From Plasmodium malariae (Eukaryota; Apicomplexa; Aconoidasida; Haemosporida; Plasmodiidae): a stretch of DNA of 64,000 nucleotides. Position 1 is the first letter of the stretch, and the number at the start of each line of letters is the position of its first letter. Where the stretch lies: NCBI RefSeq assembly GCF_900090045.1, contig NC_041786.1:1792501-1856500 (forward strand). The letters run 5' to 3'. The notes under the pieces are model-generated. The model was not told where the DNA came from and made no database searches. It saw only the letters and a list, made by a program, of their open reading frames with translations. Positions 48,901 through 59,719 of this stretch are shown piece after piece. The position numbers were made by a program, and so were the translations under genes.

Positions 48901-49390
48901 AAGTTTACTCACAAAAAGTGAGCTAGAAAAAATATTTTTTAATGAATGCAAAGGAAATACCTATATTCAACATAAACATTTTAAAAAAGTTTTAATGATA
49001 TGTGCTCAAATAGCTTTTACTAAACCACCTCATAAAGTTAATTTTACTGATACGAACAAAATTTATGTTTTTCTAATTTCGTGGTTATGTAACAATTCTC
49101 CTGAGCAACAAAAAAAAATTATTTTAAAAATTATTTCCCCAATATATTCTACTATTTTAAATGAAAACAGTAAAATAATGGATGGTTCAAAAATCGACAC
49201 CAAAAAATGGAGTGATGTAAAAAACAGCCTTCTGAAAAGTAGGCAGTCCTCTTTTTGCGTAATGGAAAAAGGTAAAAAGCCACAAAAGGATGGTGCATTA
49301 AATAATTCGCAAAATTTTTACATGTTATCGAATAACTCGGAAAAAGCAAAATATTTTCGTCATAATACGAGTGTGCGTTTGAGGAAGTAG
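45998..49390 (+). CDS. Lys/Glu-rich protein with helical C-terminal domain
   Basis: Not recognised by name. Two exons: 45998-47690 and 47877-49390, joined across a GTATGC donor and a long pyrimidine tract ending in TTAG, phase 1+2, giving 1068 residues. A donor at 47645 keeps the same phase and would drop about 15 residues. Residues 1-450 are almost entirely Lys/Glu/Asp/Asn with a DEDKNENK-type repeat (nucleotides about 46262-46330). Residues about 565-640 and 851-990 are ordered-looking. The latter contains ELFLNFAKHYKIIKSLLTK, a short loop and HFKKVLMICAQIAF, a pattern like the paired helices of EF-hand-like or p25-alpha domains, but without calcium ligands. No signal peptide or membrane segment is seen. 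The gene is convergent with KIN17. Confidence 0.72.
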
Positions 49391-50355
49391 TCAAAAACTC
49401 TAGATGTGGCATATGCCACTGTTTTTTCTGCTACCAATGTTTTACCGCTCATTTTGCCAAATATGACAAAATTGTAGACATTGCAAAATTTGAAGAAAAT
49501 GAAGAAACCGCAGAAACTGCAGAAATTGCAGAAATTGCAGAAATTGCAAAATTTCCTTTACAGTATTTTTGAAACGTACGCAATGGTTCCTATTATTATG
49601 CAATGCCAATTTTTTTTTTTTTTTTGTAATTTAAAAAAACTTTCATTATTTTAATATTTTAAAATTTTAATAGTTTAATATCTTAATGTTTTAATATTTT
49701 AATAATTCAATCCTCTTACTTTTTGAAGTAATGACACATATATAGACCAAGTATTTACGTCAGTGTGATATTCATTTCGCCTCTTTTTATGAAAACCGCA
49801 TACGTGCGCTTGCATATATGTGTACGTATGTATATACATGTAAATATATATACATACATATATATATGAATACAAATATAAACGCATACACATATATGTA
49901 CATACAAATATATACGAATAGAAATATATACGCATACACATATTTGTACATACATATATATAAACATACACATATGTAAACATCTTCAATGGTGATAGCC
50001 AAACACCCATGTTTTTAAAAAGATTTGTATAATAACTTATTAACAATAGCGTTCCTTTTTTAATTTGGAATATGCCCAATTAGTTGGGTATCATAATACG
50101 GTGAGACAAAATATGAGAATAACTTAAAAAAAAAAAGAGGTAAACATAGAAAAAATTCTCGCATAGGGAGCAAAAAATTTCCAAATTTTTTTTTTTTTTT
50201 TAGAACAAACTGGAAATGTAAAAAAATAAATCTCGAATTAAAAGACATGTTAAAAGATACGTAAAACATATTATATTTACTTATATATGTTACTGTAAAA
50301 GGATTTCAAAAAAAATTATAAATGTGTTCATATGTGTTAAATATATTCCTAATTT
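49391..50355. other. convergent intergenic region, no gene seen
   Basis: Lies between the Lys/Glu-rich gene (+) and KIN17 (-). It holds a 9-base tandem repeat GAAATTGCA (about five copies, 49497-49550), TTTTAATATTTTAA units at 49650-49705 and TATATACATACA-like microsatellites at 49815-49980. Confidence 0.6.
49497..49552. repeat. GAAATTGCA 9-base tandem repeat
   Basis: Five to six copies of the unit GAAATTGCA/GAAACTGCA in tandem just after the stop of the Lys/Glu-rich gene. Confidence 0.82.
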
Positions 50356-51894
50356 TCACTTTTCTTGTAATTTGCTCACATCGTCAAACGGAATTGGCTC
50401 TTCCTTGATGATTTTATCTACAATTGATAAGATATTAAAAAAAAAAAAAGGAGAGAAAAAAAAATGAATCTTAATTTTTTCTATTTTAATTTTTTTTTTT
50501 TTCTGCGCAATACCTAAATTTTTATCAAAAACTGAAACTACAACGCATTCTTGATCTTCCAAAATCTGCACAGTGGTGGGAAAAAAAAGGGGGCATATGC
50601 ACCTTTTGTATATAATTCACTAAATAAATATAGTTGCACATGTATATATATATATATATATATACGTTGGCGTATATACCTTTTTAAGTTCCCCCTTATG
50701 GCCCTTATACTTACCCCTCAAAATTAAAATTCTTCTTCCAATTTTGGGTATGACTGTTTGAAGCTGCTTTTGGTAAGCATAAACTGTTTTCTTCGCATAG
50801 TTGCTAATTTGTATTTCACATTTATTATCCTCGCTAGCAAAAATTGAAACAATTACTCCTTTATTGTTATAATACTTATGCTTTTTGTCAATTATTTTAA
50901 CTATTATATTTTTCGAAATCCATATATCGTTCTTATCATCCTCAGACTTTTGGTCATTTTTTGCATTATATTTTTCAGAAGTGCCAACATTATTATCATT
51001 CTCATTTTTTAACTTAGATATAGCACCTTTAATTTTTTTTTTTTCTTCGTTTTCTAAAATAAGTAAGTCTAATGATGTGAGAGGTCTCTTCTTTAAAGTG
51101 CCTTTCTTTAAAGCTTCTGCGTTTTCAATTCTTTGCTCATTTTTTGAAGTATTTAGTTTCTCTTTATTCTCATTTTTCTCATCCTTCTCCTTCTCCTTAC
51201 CACTTCTTTTTAAAGCTTCTTTCAAAAATATATTAACATTTGGTTTAGGCATTTTACTACTATTAGTACTGAAACTTTTAATTGATGATATAACAATTTT
51301 TTCGTCATTTTTCTTGTCCATCCCGGTATATTCTGATTCAATAAAATTTCCTTTTTTTTTAGCTTCTTCAATTGCTTCGTTAATTTTTTTTTCCTTTAAT
51401 TCCTCATAAGAATATTCTATTTTTTTTCTTTCTTCATAAGCTTTTTCTCTCTCAATTTTTTCCCTATCAATATATTCCAAATACCATCCTCTTTCAGTCT
51501 GTTCAATTTTACATTTCCCCGTCTTTCCTAGATATAAAACAAAATCGGTTAAAGTAACCCATACAGTTGCATTCATATGTATATGTGTCTTATCACTTAT
51601 CATGTTTGTGTATACTGTATTAGCTAATATACGAGCTCGACAATATTTTGTTTTCATTAATCGCATGAACTCTTTCTCAAACATTGAAGAATACTCATCC
51701 ATAAATTTATTTGCGTCTTGGCAAAAAATTTGCATTTGTCTTTGATGAGTTTCGGATAACCTGTGACACTTAAAACCGTTTTCATCTCTACACTGCTTTT
51801 CACACATCTGACAATACCATTTTAATTTTTGAAGGCCTTTTGCCTTCATCTTATTAGCTAGCCATTTTGGTGTTCCTGGTTCTGCACGTGGCAT
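50356..51894 (-). CDS. KIN17: KIN17 DNA/RNA-binding protein
   Basis: Three exons: 51894-50680, 50565-50514 and 50417-50356, with phases fitting (0, then 1+2). The result is 442 residues. The N-terminus shows the family opening MPRAEPGTPKWLANKMKAKG and a C2H2 zinc finger (C28, C31, H44, H50). The KIN17 winged-helix domain covers about 51-160 (RILANTVYTNM, HMNATVWVTLTDFV, RGWYLEYIDRE). A Lys/Glu-rich linker follows, then a C-terminal tandem SH3-like/KOW region (KYYNNKGVIVSIF and ILRGKYKGHKGELKK) completed by exons 2 and 3, ending PIPFDDVSKLQEK. This is the conserved length and order. KIN17 is a nuclear protein linked to DNA replication and repair and to the spliceosome. Without the two small exons the C-terminal beta-barrel would be truncated, which supports the splice model. 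Divergent from L22. Confidence 0.94.
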
Positions 51895-52223
51895 ATTATC
51901 AAGTATGGTTTTTTTTTTTTTTTTTTTTTTATATTACTGCATTAACTGTTCAGGTAAAAATAAATATGTCTGTTGTTTGTTATTGTTTTATAGTGAAAAA
52001 ATATTCAAAACAAAAAAAAAAAAAAAAAAAAAAAGGGGAGTAAATGACTTTTTTTTTTTTTTTTTTTTTTTTATAACCAAATAGCTTAATGGAAAAACTT
52101 GTGCAATATATAGAATATACCATTTTGAATAAGACTTTTAAATATGTTACACGTAATTGTTAAAATACAGATTTTTTAAAGTATGCAAAGCGGCAATACC
52201 ATACAAAAATAAACACATGTACA

Positions 52224-52264
<41 letters not shown>

Positions 52265-53237
52265 ATGTACATATGTGTGCGTATTCATGTGTACCAATTT
52301 TTTAAGTTGTTCCTCATTCCGCAGTATCATTTTTTCCACTGTAGTTTTCTATTTTATTGTTACCTTTTGTTTTACTCTCACCTACAGGCATTTCCTTTTA
52401 ATCTTCTTCCCTTTTTTATTTTTGGCATACTTCGTTTCTTTTGTTTAACGAGTATTTCGTTTCTTCCACTATCGCATAATTTTGTTAAATAATTGTTTTG
52501 TTAATATTGCAATGAAGTTTTATTTTTCACTTTATTGCCGTCTCATAGGATAAGATTTTATAAAAGATGGTTCCAACAAACAATCTGACTTTCAAATTGA
52601 GGTATATTTTTTAAAACATTACGTAAAATTATCTATAATAATTTGGAAAGATTTTTTTTCTTCTTTTTTGATGCGTAAGCATGCAAATATAAAGAAGTAT
52701 TACGCATACAGAATTAATGCGACTTCAAATTTATAAAAAATTAAACAAAACAGTTTTTAGTTCTTGTATCAAAAATGTGCTTCCTACAATATTACGAGAG
52801 TTTACTTCTATTGGTATACTTTTTTTTTAAAAATTAAACATGTACAAATAGAAAAGTTACGGTCATGAAATAATTTTTTAATAACAGAAAAATAAAGAAA
52901 TAAAATAAAACTTATACAAAATGAAGCAAAATTAGCAAAATAAGTAAAATTAAGCAAAATGAAAATAAATGAGGTAAAATAAATATATATTGTTAATAGT
53001 GCTGTACGCACGATATTAATTTGATTTTTGAAAATATGTCAGTATAATAATAATTCACATATATGCACACATGTTGAAAGTTAAAAAATATATATACATA
53101 TATATATACATACAGTTATACATATCATATACACATATATACTCCGTATGTGAGAGAACTTAATAATGAATCGGATTAAGCGCTTTATTTTATGTTCTTT
53201 AGGCAATTAAGCAGTAATAAGATGGAGAATAAGAAGA
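51895..53237. other. divergent intergenic region KIN17/L22
   Basis: Contains a poly-T run of 22 bases right upstream of KIN17, poly-A and poly-T blocks around 52010-52072 and (AT)n at 52230-52262. A pyrimidine stretch ending TTCTTTAG (about 53197-53204) just before the L22 start may be the acceptor of a 5' UTR intron of L22. No coding gene is seen. Confidence 0.5.
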
Positions 53238-54122
53238 ATGGTTTGTATAAAGAAACTACTTACATTATTTGTTCTTCAGTTAATCTGTGATGAGGTACTA
53301 TTATTAATTTATGGTTTTACCTTCAATAATAATAGTTATTTAACCTATGTAAAATATGATAATAATAATAATAAAGTTGCGAAGAGGCATTATATCCCTT
53401 ATGAAGAAGTGAAGAAAACATATAGGAAAGATTACTTTATATTATATAGCACGCCAAAAATACAAGAAGATAATAATAGGAATGATATAAACGATCTATT
53501 ATATGATGTAGGCAATATTAATGAAAATAAAAATTCAATATCAGACGAAATTGATATCTTTAATGAAGATGGTCTTCAGTTAAAACAGTGGTATTCAGCA
53601 GAAAAAGTAAAAGAAAAATGGAGAGAAAAACATATTGAAAATGTTCGAAGTAATTATGAAAAGGTATTATTAAATAACAAATATAATGAAATGTTTAATA
53701 TGTACAGAAATATAAAGAACAATAATGTAGAAAATGCTAAAAAAAGAGTTAAAACAAATAGAATTAATCCCGTAATATATGTAAAAAAAAGGTTAGTATC
53801 TGCTACTGCTAAATATATTAAAATGTCTTTTATAAAAACTAGAAAAATTTTATGGAAAATACGATACATGCCAATAATTAAAGCTTTTGCATTTCTATAT
53901 TATTATGGTTCTAATATTTATACAGTAAATATTTATAAGTGCATAAAGTCTTGTTTGCATAATGCTATTAATAAATATGGGAAAAACAATATAAAACCCG
54001 TTTTCCACACCCTTCAAGCTAATATGGGTGGATACACCAAAAAAATTAATATTAGGGCAAAGGGGAAAACAGATATTATACGTGAACCTCATACACATAT
54101 AAGAGTTGTTTTAGAAGTTTAG
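53238..54122 (+). CDS. 50S ribosomal protein L22, apicoplast-targeted
   Basis: Single exon, 294 residues. Residues 1-27 form a hydrophobic signal peptide (KLLTLFVLQLICDEVLLLIY). About 130 Lys/Asn-rich residues follow, as in apicoplast transit peptides. The last 115 residues are a bacterial-type uL22: AKYIKMSFIKTRKILWKIR matches the conserved KYIRMSPRKARxV segment, then a helix with CLHNAINKYGKNNIKP. The diagnostic RAKGKTDIIREPHTHIRVVL end corresponds to RARGRADRIRKRTSHITVVV. The protein would sit at the polypeptide exit tunnel and the 23S rRNA domains of the apicoplast ribosome. The bacterial-type C-terminus with a bipartite leader excludes cytosolic eL22/uL22. The start is the first ATG giving a signal peptide. 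Confidence 0.92.
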   Translation: MVCIKKLLTLFVLQLICDEVLLLIYGFTFNNNSYLTYVKYDNNNNKVAKRHYIPYEEVKKTYRKDYFILYSTPKIQEDNNRNDINDLLYDVGNINENKNSISDEIDIFNEDGLQLKQWYSAEKVKEKWREKHIENVRSNYEKVLLNNKYNEMFNMYRNIKNNNVENAKKRVKTNRINPVIYVKKRLVSATAKYIKMSFIKTRKILWKIRYMPIIKAFAFLYYYGSNIYTVNIYKCIKSCLHNAINKYGKNNIKPVFHTLQANMGGYTKKINIRAKGKTDIIREPHTHIRVVLEV

Positions 54123-54636
54123 ATCAAAAAGAAAAATCTTGAAAACGTTGTACATTTATATTAATTGGATTTATTTTACTCACTTAACTCATTTTTTATA
54201 TTCTGTTGTTATATCTTCATTACTCTTCCCTTGATATTATTTATTTTTATATTTTTTTTTTTTTTTTGGTTTTTTTAAATGTATTTTTGAAGACCAAAAT
54301 ACTTGTTCAAATGGAAAATTAGCTTAATCTAGTTTTCTTTTTTAAAAAAACATTTTCAATTTTATACTTTCTCTTTTCAAATAATATTATTCCTATATGT
54401 GCTATGCTTAATAAATGAGAGGTATAAAAGTTTTTAAGACAAAAAAAGGAGGCAGAGGTGTAAACAAGAATCAAAGTGATAAGGCACCAAAGTGACATAT
54501 GAAAGGAAGTATGAAGGCGTGAAATTGTAGGAAGTTTAAAAATGTGAAAAAGGTTCAAAAAAAAATAGTAGGTTTTTGTCTTATTTTATTTTGCTTTATT
54601 TTATTTCATTTTTTACATTTTGGGTATGTGGTCGAA
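54123..54636. other. convergent spacer L22/DXR, no gene seen
   Basis: About 500 bases between converging genes. It includes a poly-T run at 54251-54268 and TTTTATTTTGC-like short repeats next to the DXR stop. Shared 3' UTRs and polyadenylation signals are expected here. Confidence 0.6.
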
Positions 54637-56175
54637 TTACACTGAACTGTAATTTATTTTTTTGTAAATCTCCATAGCCTTTTCCTTCGACCAATTATAT
54701 ATTTCTAAGATTTGATTCATTAAATCCTCTGGATTTTCTTCTACTTTTTGAGAATTAAATGATTCCAAAACTTGTGATATAATAGCTGCAATATCAAAAT
54801 ATTTAATTTTATCATTTAAAAATAAATTATTCGCTATTTCATTAGATGTATTAAGAACGGTAGGATAAAAATTCCCTTTTCGCCCTGCTTCGTAAGCTAA
54901 TGTAATACATGGGAAATGCTCTAATGATGGTTTATGAAATGTAAGAGGAGATATTTCGGCTAAATTTAAAGATTTTAAATCAGTTCTGATTCTATTTGGC
55001 CAAGTTAATGCATAAAGTATTGGAATTTTCATGTCCGGATAATACATCTGGCTTACGACAGATTTGTCCACAAACTCAACACATGAATGTATTATACATT
55101 CTTTATGTATTATCACTTCTATATCATCATAATTTACATCAAATAAAAAATGAGTTTCGATAACTTCTAATCCTTTATTCATCATGGTAGCAGAATCTAT
55201 GGTTATTTTTTTCCCCATTTTCCATTTGGGATGTTTTAAAGCTTCTTGTGACGTTACATTTTTTAAAGAATTAATTGAAAGATTTTGAAAAGGGCCACCA
55301 GATGAACATAAAAATATTTTATTTATATTATTTATTTTAGAGAAACCATCTTGTAAACATTTTGTTCTTAATACTTTATTGTTATCTAAACATTGGAATA
55401 TGGCACTATGCTCTGAATCCACTGGAATGATACAAGAATTTTTATGAACATTTAATAATTTTTTCAAAAAAAATCCTGCTGATACAATGGACTCTTTATT
55501 GGCTAGTGCAATCTTTTTATTATTTTTTATTGCATATATTGTTGAATATAAACCTTGAAAAGAATCAATTCCAATAACTATTACATCTATTGTGTTACTA
55601 CTACACATTTGTTTCATTCCTTCATCCCCAATTAATATAATTGGTTTGTAATTTTTTATATTTTGTAATAAATTTTTTAATTCCTCGTATTTTGTTGCAT
55701 CATGTATGCACACATATTTTGGTAAAAATTCCCTTGCTTGTTCATAAACTTCTTGTACACTTTTATTAACATATAACGCTTCCACATTAAATATTTTTTC
55801 AATCTTATTACAATCCTTTATAATGCTAAGAGCGTTTGTCCCGATGCTCCCGGTACTACCAAAAATGCCCACATTAATGGGTCTATTAGTCTGTCCGTTA
55901 GTCGATCTGTTAATTGGCTCAATAAACGATTCCCTATCTGTAGATAACACCATTAAATCATTTTTGCGTGTATTAAGGTGTTTGCGACTCCTAAGTTTTT
56001 TATAATTTCCGGTTTTCTTTACACCATCACGTACTGCTTTATTCACTTTGTAATTTATTATATATGCTTTTTCGTTTCTATTAAGAGCACCTTTAATCTT
56101 TTTGTTCCTTGCGAGTAAAAACTGAATCTTCATAATCAACAATAATAAAATTTGCAAGTACTTAAATATTGTCAT
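54637..56175 (-). CDS. DXR: 1-deoxy-D-xylulose 5-phosphate reductoisomerase
   Basis: Single exon, 512 residues. It converts DOXP to MEP with NADPH and a divalent metal, the committing step of apicoplast isoprenoid synthesis and the target of fosmidomycin. A hydrophobic N-terminus (residues 1-22) and a basic, Asn-rich stretch to about 98 form the bipartite apicoplast leader. NADPH-binding GSTGSIG is at 106-112, ANKES at 225-229, metal ligands D253 and E255 in DSEHSA with E337, SSGGPF at 291-296, and the flexible-loop [10 protein letters not shown] (315-324, with W318 and M320) before [13 protein letters not shown] (K334, N333). All are offset by +22 from the P. falciparum numbering I recall, so every catalytic residue is intact. 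It is about 24 residues longer than the P. falciparum protein, mainly in the leader. A second ATG (M15) is less likely, because it shortens the signal peptide. Confidence 0.97.
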   Translation of the reverse strand: MTIFKYLQILLLLIMKIQFLLARNKKIKGALNRNEKAYIINYKVNKAVRDGVKKTGNYKKLRSRKHLNTRKNDLMVLSTDRESFIEPINRSTNGQTNRPINVGIFGSTGSIGTNALSIIKDCNKIEKIFNVEALYVNKSVQEVYEQAREFLPKYVCIHDATKYEELKNLLQNIKNYKPIILIGDEGMKQMCSSNTIDVIVIGIDSFQGLYSTIYAIKNNKKIALANKESIVSAGFFLKKLLNVHKNSCIIPVDSEHSAIFQCLDNNKVLRTKCLQDGFSKINNINKIFLCSSGGPFQNLSINSLKNVTSQEALKHPKWKMGKKITIDSATMMNKGLEVIETHFLFDVNYDDIEVIIHKECIIHSCVEFVDKSVVSQMYYPDMKIPILYALTWPNRIRTDLKSLNLAEISPLTFHKPSLEHFPCITLAYEAGRKGNFYPTVLNTSNEIANNLFLNDKIKYFDIAAIISQVLESFNSQKVEENPEDLMNQILEIYNWSKEKAMEIYKKINYSSV

Positions 56176-57901
56176 TTATCTTTATATGTCATATAAATAT
56201 ATATTTTTTCCTCTTTAAGGATGTGTGCATAATGTGCAATGGAACAAAAAATGGAGTAATTAATGGGAGTGAAACGAATCAAGTTCACCACAGTTTAACA
56301 TCGTCAAAGAACCTATTTTTATTTTACATATATTACACTTCATTTGTTTTATATTATATATTTAACTTTGTTTATTTTATGTTTACTTTTTTTCTGAATT
56401 CCTTTTCTTAGCACTTTTCGTAACTGAAGTAACAATTTAAATGAGTATTCATTAAAAAAAAAAAAATAAATAATAATAATAATAAAAAAATAATGAGCGC
56501 TTATAATTAGACTTAAATAGATATCCTAAATAACTTCATTATGTTTATATAATTGAATAAGGGCTAGTACAATATATACATTTGCACGTGTCCATTGTAC
56601 TATTTTATTGATAACTATTTAAAATACCCAGAATTGTAAGTAAATGCAGCAAATAAATAAAAAGGAAGTACAAGGATACATTTATTAATAGGTGTCATAC
56701 AAATTGACCAAGAGGAGAGAAGGTAAAAAAGGTGTGCTGTTAATTTATATAAAAAATATTAAATTATTTATATGGGACGTACAACATATTATTCCCTTAT
56801 CAACTAATATTGCAGTGCTTAATAAAAGGAGATATACATATTTAAAATTATTCGTAGAATGAGGTAGAACATGCCAATTCTGTGAACAATAGTTCAAGAA
56901 AAAAAAGAGTTAGAAATGCAAAGCTAATTTAATTATCCTATGAAAGTAATATATATTAGAGCTCCATACAAACATAGTTGATTGGGTTACACTTTTTATA
57001 GCTTTTTTCTTTTATCTTTTTGGGAAACTTGTAGTTGTAACTACTGCTTTATTGCGCATATTTTTCTTTTTTTTCGTTTTTTCTTTTTTTTTTTTTAAAC
57101 AAAAAGAATAAATGTATATATATATTTGTAGATGCGTTTATGTAAACATAAAAATGTGCTCATTTCTGTGCATATTTAATGGGATTGCCATTAAAATTAG
57201 TACGTATAAAAAAAGAACATCATTATGTTAATTTAAAATTTTTTCACAATAACTGTCATTTCAAAATAAATTTTTGATTTGATAGAAGAACAAAATAGAA
57301 GTGTTCGTAATGTGATAAAGAAGAAAAAAAAAAAGAATATATGACAAAATAACAAACTAAGCAGAATATAATCTTCTTGCCTCTATCATACATATAAAAA
57401 TATGTACACACATATATCAAGCGAAATGATTTGGAAGCAATTTTTTATGAAAAAAAATATATTTATATGTCTGAGCGGTTAGCGACCTTACCCACGATTT
57501 AATACAAGGAATAGTCTAATCATTTGGTGAAGTAGTATATTTTACCCATAAGTTAAGTTTTATATATATATTAACGCTCTTGCCTTGACAACAAATTAAG
57601 ATATACAAGAGTTTAAGAAGCATTATTGCGTACCTTACTTTCAATTTTTTTGTGTAAATTCAACACCTATTATATACTTATAAACAGAAGCGTAAAAAAA
57701 AAAAAAAAGAAAAAGTCAATATGACGGAAGTTAGCTTTTTTTTTATATCAAAAAAGGAAGGGGAAAACATAGTTATATACGTATACATGTGTATATATAT
57801 ATCCGTACATGTATGTACACAAATTTATGTGGGCATATTTAAACGTGGGAATGTAAGCATACATGTGCTAGCAATTTTTATGCAGTTCCCCATGTTTCCC
57901 G
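56176..57901. other. intergenic, no supported gene
   Basis: Upstream of DXR and downstream of the WRAP53-like gene. A patch near 57470-57610 is less A+T-rich than its surroundings and contains TCTGAGCGGTTAGCGACC, which resembles a tRNA D-arm, but no T-arm box follows. A 107-codon plus-strand frame from 57721 runs into the antisense of the WRAP53-like gene and is a shadow. Confidence 0.5.
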
Positions 57902-59719
57902 TTAATTCAGAAAGTCGAAAAAGACGGTGCAGGTACTGTTTATGTACTGCGAAACGGATGCAAAAGGAACAGAACTTTCCATATGGTTTGTTTCGCACTG
58001 CTTTTCATCATGATTGTTCATTTTATCATAAAGCAAACTTGTGATCATATCAACTTGGCAATTATTATTTGTATAAAATCGTCTCGTCCCTGATCCGGTC
58101 AAAAGGAGAGGATATTCTGGATGTACACTGACAGATATGATGGGGGAATATTTATTAATTAATTGTTTATGTATTATTTTGTTATTTATTATATCATATA
58201 CGCTTATAAATCCGAATGTATCACCACATATTAGAAAATCTTTATATATGTCAAATAAATATTTCTGATTTGTTAAGGCAAATCTTTCAAATTTTTGTAT
58301 ATACTCTTTGCTATATCTCATATCAAAAAGGTGTATATAGGAACAATTTCTGCTACCACTTATGATGTAAAATTCATTGAACCATTTAAGAGATGTTACC
58401 CCATTAGAATTTTTTTTATTTTGAAATTTTAAAATATAATCATTTTTATGATCACAGTTATCTGCATATAAATATAAAGAGTCATTATAATCTCCTACAG
58501 CATAAATAGAATTTTTCCCATATCCTTCTTTTTTATATTCTATAGTTGATATAATTCCTTTTTGTCCCTTCCCCTTTCTTGTACTTAAAATTCTATTTTC
58601 TAAAGCTTCATTTGATTTATTAAAATCAAATACTTTTATCGATCTATTATTCGTTCCGCATAATAGCCAATTTTTTTCTGGATGAAAACATAAGGAATAA
58701 CAATTACATAATTCGAAATTTTCACTTAGTGTTTTAAAGGATAGTAAAACTGATCCATCAAAAGCACTATATATATATACTGGCCTATTTTTTGAGCTTA
58801 CGGAAAAGAAACATGTATTACTATTATTCCATTCGAAGTGAGGATAAAATTTACAGTCATAAATATACTCACTTGATTGCATATTCATCCAACTATTGTT
58901 TCTCTTCAATTTTTCTAATTCATCCATATTACAATATTTTTCATATAGTGTACATAAGTTTGCACTATCTATCTTTTCATTATTAGCTAAAAATTCTAGC
59001 AGCAATAAATCAGTTGCATACAACCTCAAATGATTGTTATTTGAAATGACATAATAGCAGCTTCCATCCCTGTTAAATTCACACTGCTTTAAAAATTCGT
59101 TTTTTCGTTTTCCCTTGTTCAATTTGGTACAAGCATGGTGTGATCTGTTGTTACTGCTGCTTGTGTTTTCATGACTATTGTTCTCTTTAGTAAGGTAATT
59201 GTGCGCCTTTTCGGACCTATGGTGTATTTTTGTATGGCTCTCCCTTGTTGCATACACCTTTTGATCCTTTTCTTCGTCGCCTTCCAGATTTATATGCTTG
59301 CTTTTTTCATATTGTTCACTTTTGTTCCTGTGCTTCTCATTTCTACAACATACATAATTGCTGCCCTTCTGATCTTTGCTGCTTTCATTTTCACTATTGC
59401 TAAAATGAGCTGACGATGATGATGATGATGACGATGATGATGATGATGACGAAGATGACGACGAAGATGAAGTGGATGAATCACCATCTATATAAAACAG
59501 TTCCCTTGATTTATTAAACTTTTCAATTTTTTCATAATTATAATTATATGAATCTATGTAAGGTATTTCGTGTATAATGTAAAATTTGTTCCTATTGAAA
59601 TAAACTTTTCTTCCCTTCAAATTTTCCACTACTTCGTTCTTATTATTACTTATATGGGGTACGCCATTCTTACTTTCGCTCATAATCATATCTTTTTCGC
59701 TCCCGCTATATGAATGCAT
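57902..59719 (-). CDS. WRAP53/TCAB1 (WDR79)-like WD40 protein
   Basis: Single exon, 605 residues. A variable N-terminal third holds a Ser run (about residues 81-103, followed by Asn/Lys/His-rich sequence). WD40 repeats begin about residue 215 with CEFNRDGSCYYVIS and LRLYATDLLLLE. Diagnostic TCAB1 segments follow in family order: YIYDCKFYPHFEW, TCFFSVSSKNRPVYIYSAFD, YSLCFHPEKNWLLCGTNNRS, GQKGIISTIEY, YAVGDYNDSLYLY, LTNQKYLFDI, FLICGDTFGFISVYD and SVSVHPEYPLLLTGSGTRRF. Human WRAP53 shows the same blocks (e.g. VYDYCWYP, SSSRENPIHIWDAF, TNQRIYFDL). In animals it binds CAB-box RNAs, including telomerase RNA and scaRNAs, and guides them to Cajal bodies. Nuclear RNP assembly is the inferred role here. 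The first ATG is used; Met 11 or 13 are alternatives. Confidence 0.88.
   Translation of the reverse strand: MHSYSGSEKDMIMSESKNGVPHISNNKNEVVENLKGRKVYFNRNKFYIIHEIPYIDSYNYNYEKIEKFNKSRELFYIDGDSSTSSSSSSSSSSSSSSSSSSSSAHFSNSENESSKDQKGSNYVCCRNEKHRNKSEQYEKSKHINLEGDEEKDQKVYATRESHTKIHHRSEKAHNYLTKENNSHENTSSSNNRSHHACTKLNKGKRKNEFLKQCEFNRDGSCYYVISNNNHLRLYATDLLLLEFLANNEKIDSANLCTLYEKYCNMDELEKLKRNNSWMNMQSSEYIYDCKFYPHFEWNNSNTCFFSVSSKNRPVYIYSAFDGSVLLSFKTLSENFELCNCYSLCFHPEKNWLLCGTNNRSIKVFDFNKSNEALENRILSTRKGKGQKGIISTIEYKKEGYGKNSIYAVGDYNDSLYLYADNCDHKNDYILKFQNKKNSNGVTSLKWFNEFYIISGSRNCSYIHLFDMRYSKEYIQKFERFALTNQKYLFDIYKDFLICGDTFGFISVYDIINNKIIHKQLINKYSPIISVSVHPEYPLLLTGSGTRRFYTNNNCQVDMITSLLYDKMNNHDEKQCETNHMESSVPFASVSQYINSTCTVFFDFLN
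59412..59482 (-). repeat. Ser-codon tract in WRAP53-like gene
   Basis: About 23 Ser codons, mostly TCA/TCG, seen on the plus strand as GATGATGAC repeats. It lies in the disordered N-terminal region. Confidence 0.9.

Noticed and set aside
49699..50079. Tyr/Ile/Cys-rich minus frames
   Set aside because: TATACATA microsatellite in the 3' region between converging genes.
57470..57610. tRNA gene
   Set aside because: Only a D-arm-like motif; no GGTTCRA box, anticodon stem or acceptor pairing could be found by eye.
59290..59487. His/Arg-rich minus frame in the WRAP53-like gene
   Set aside because: Alternative frame of the Ser-codon tract.
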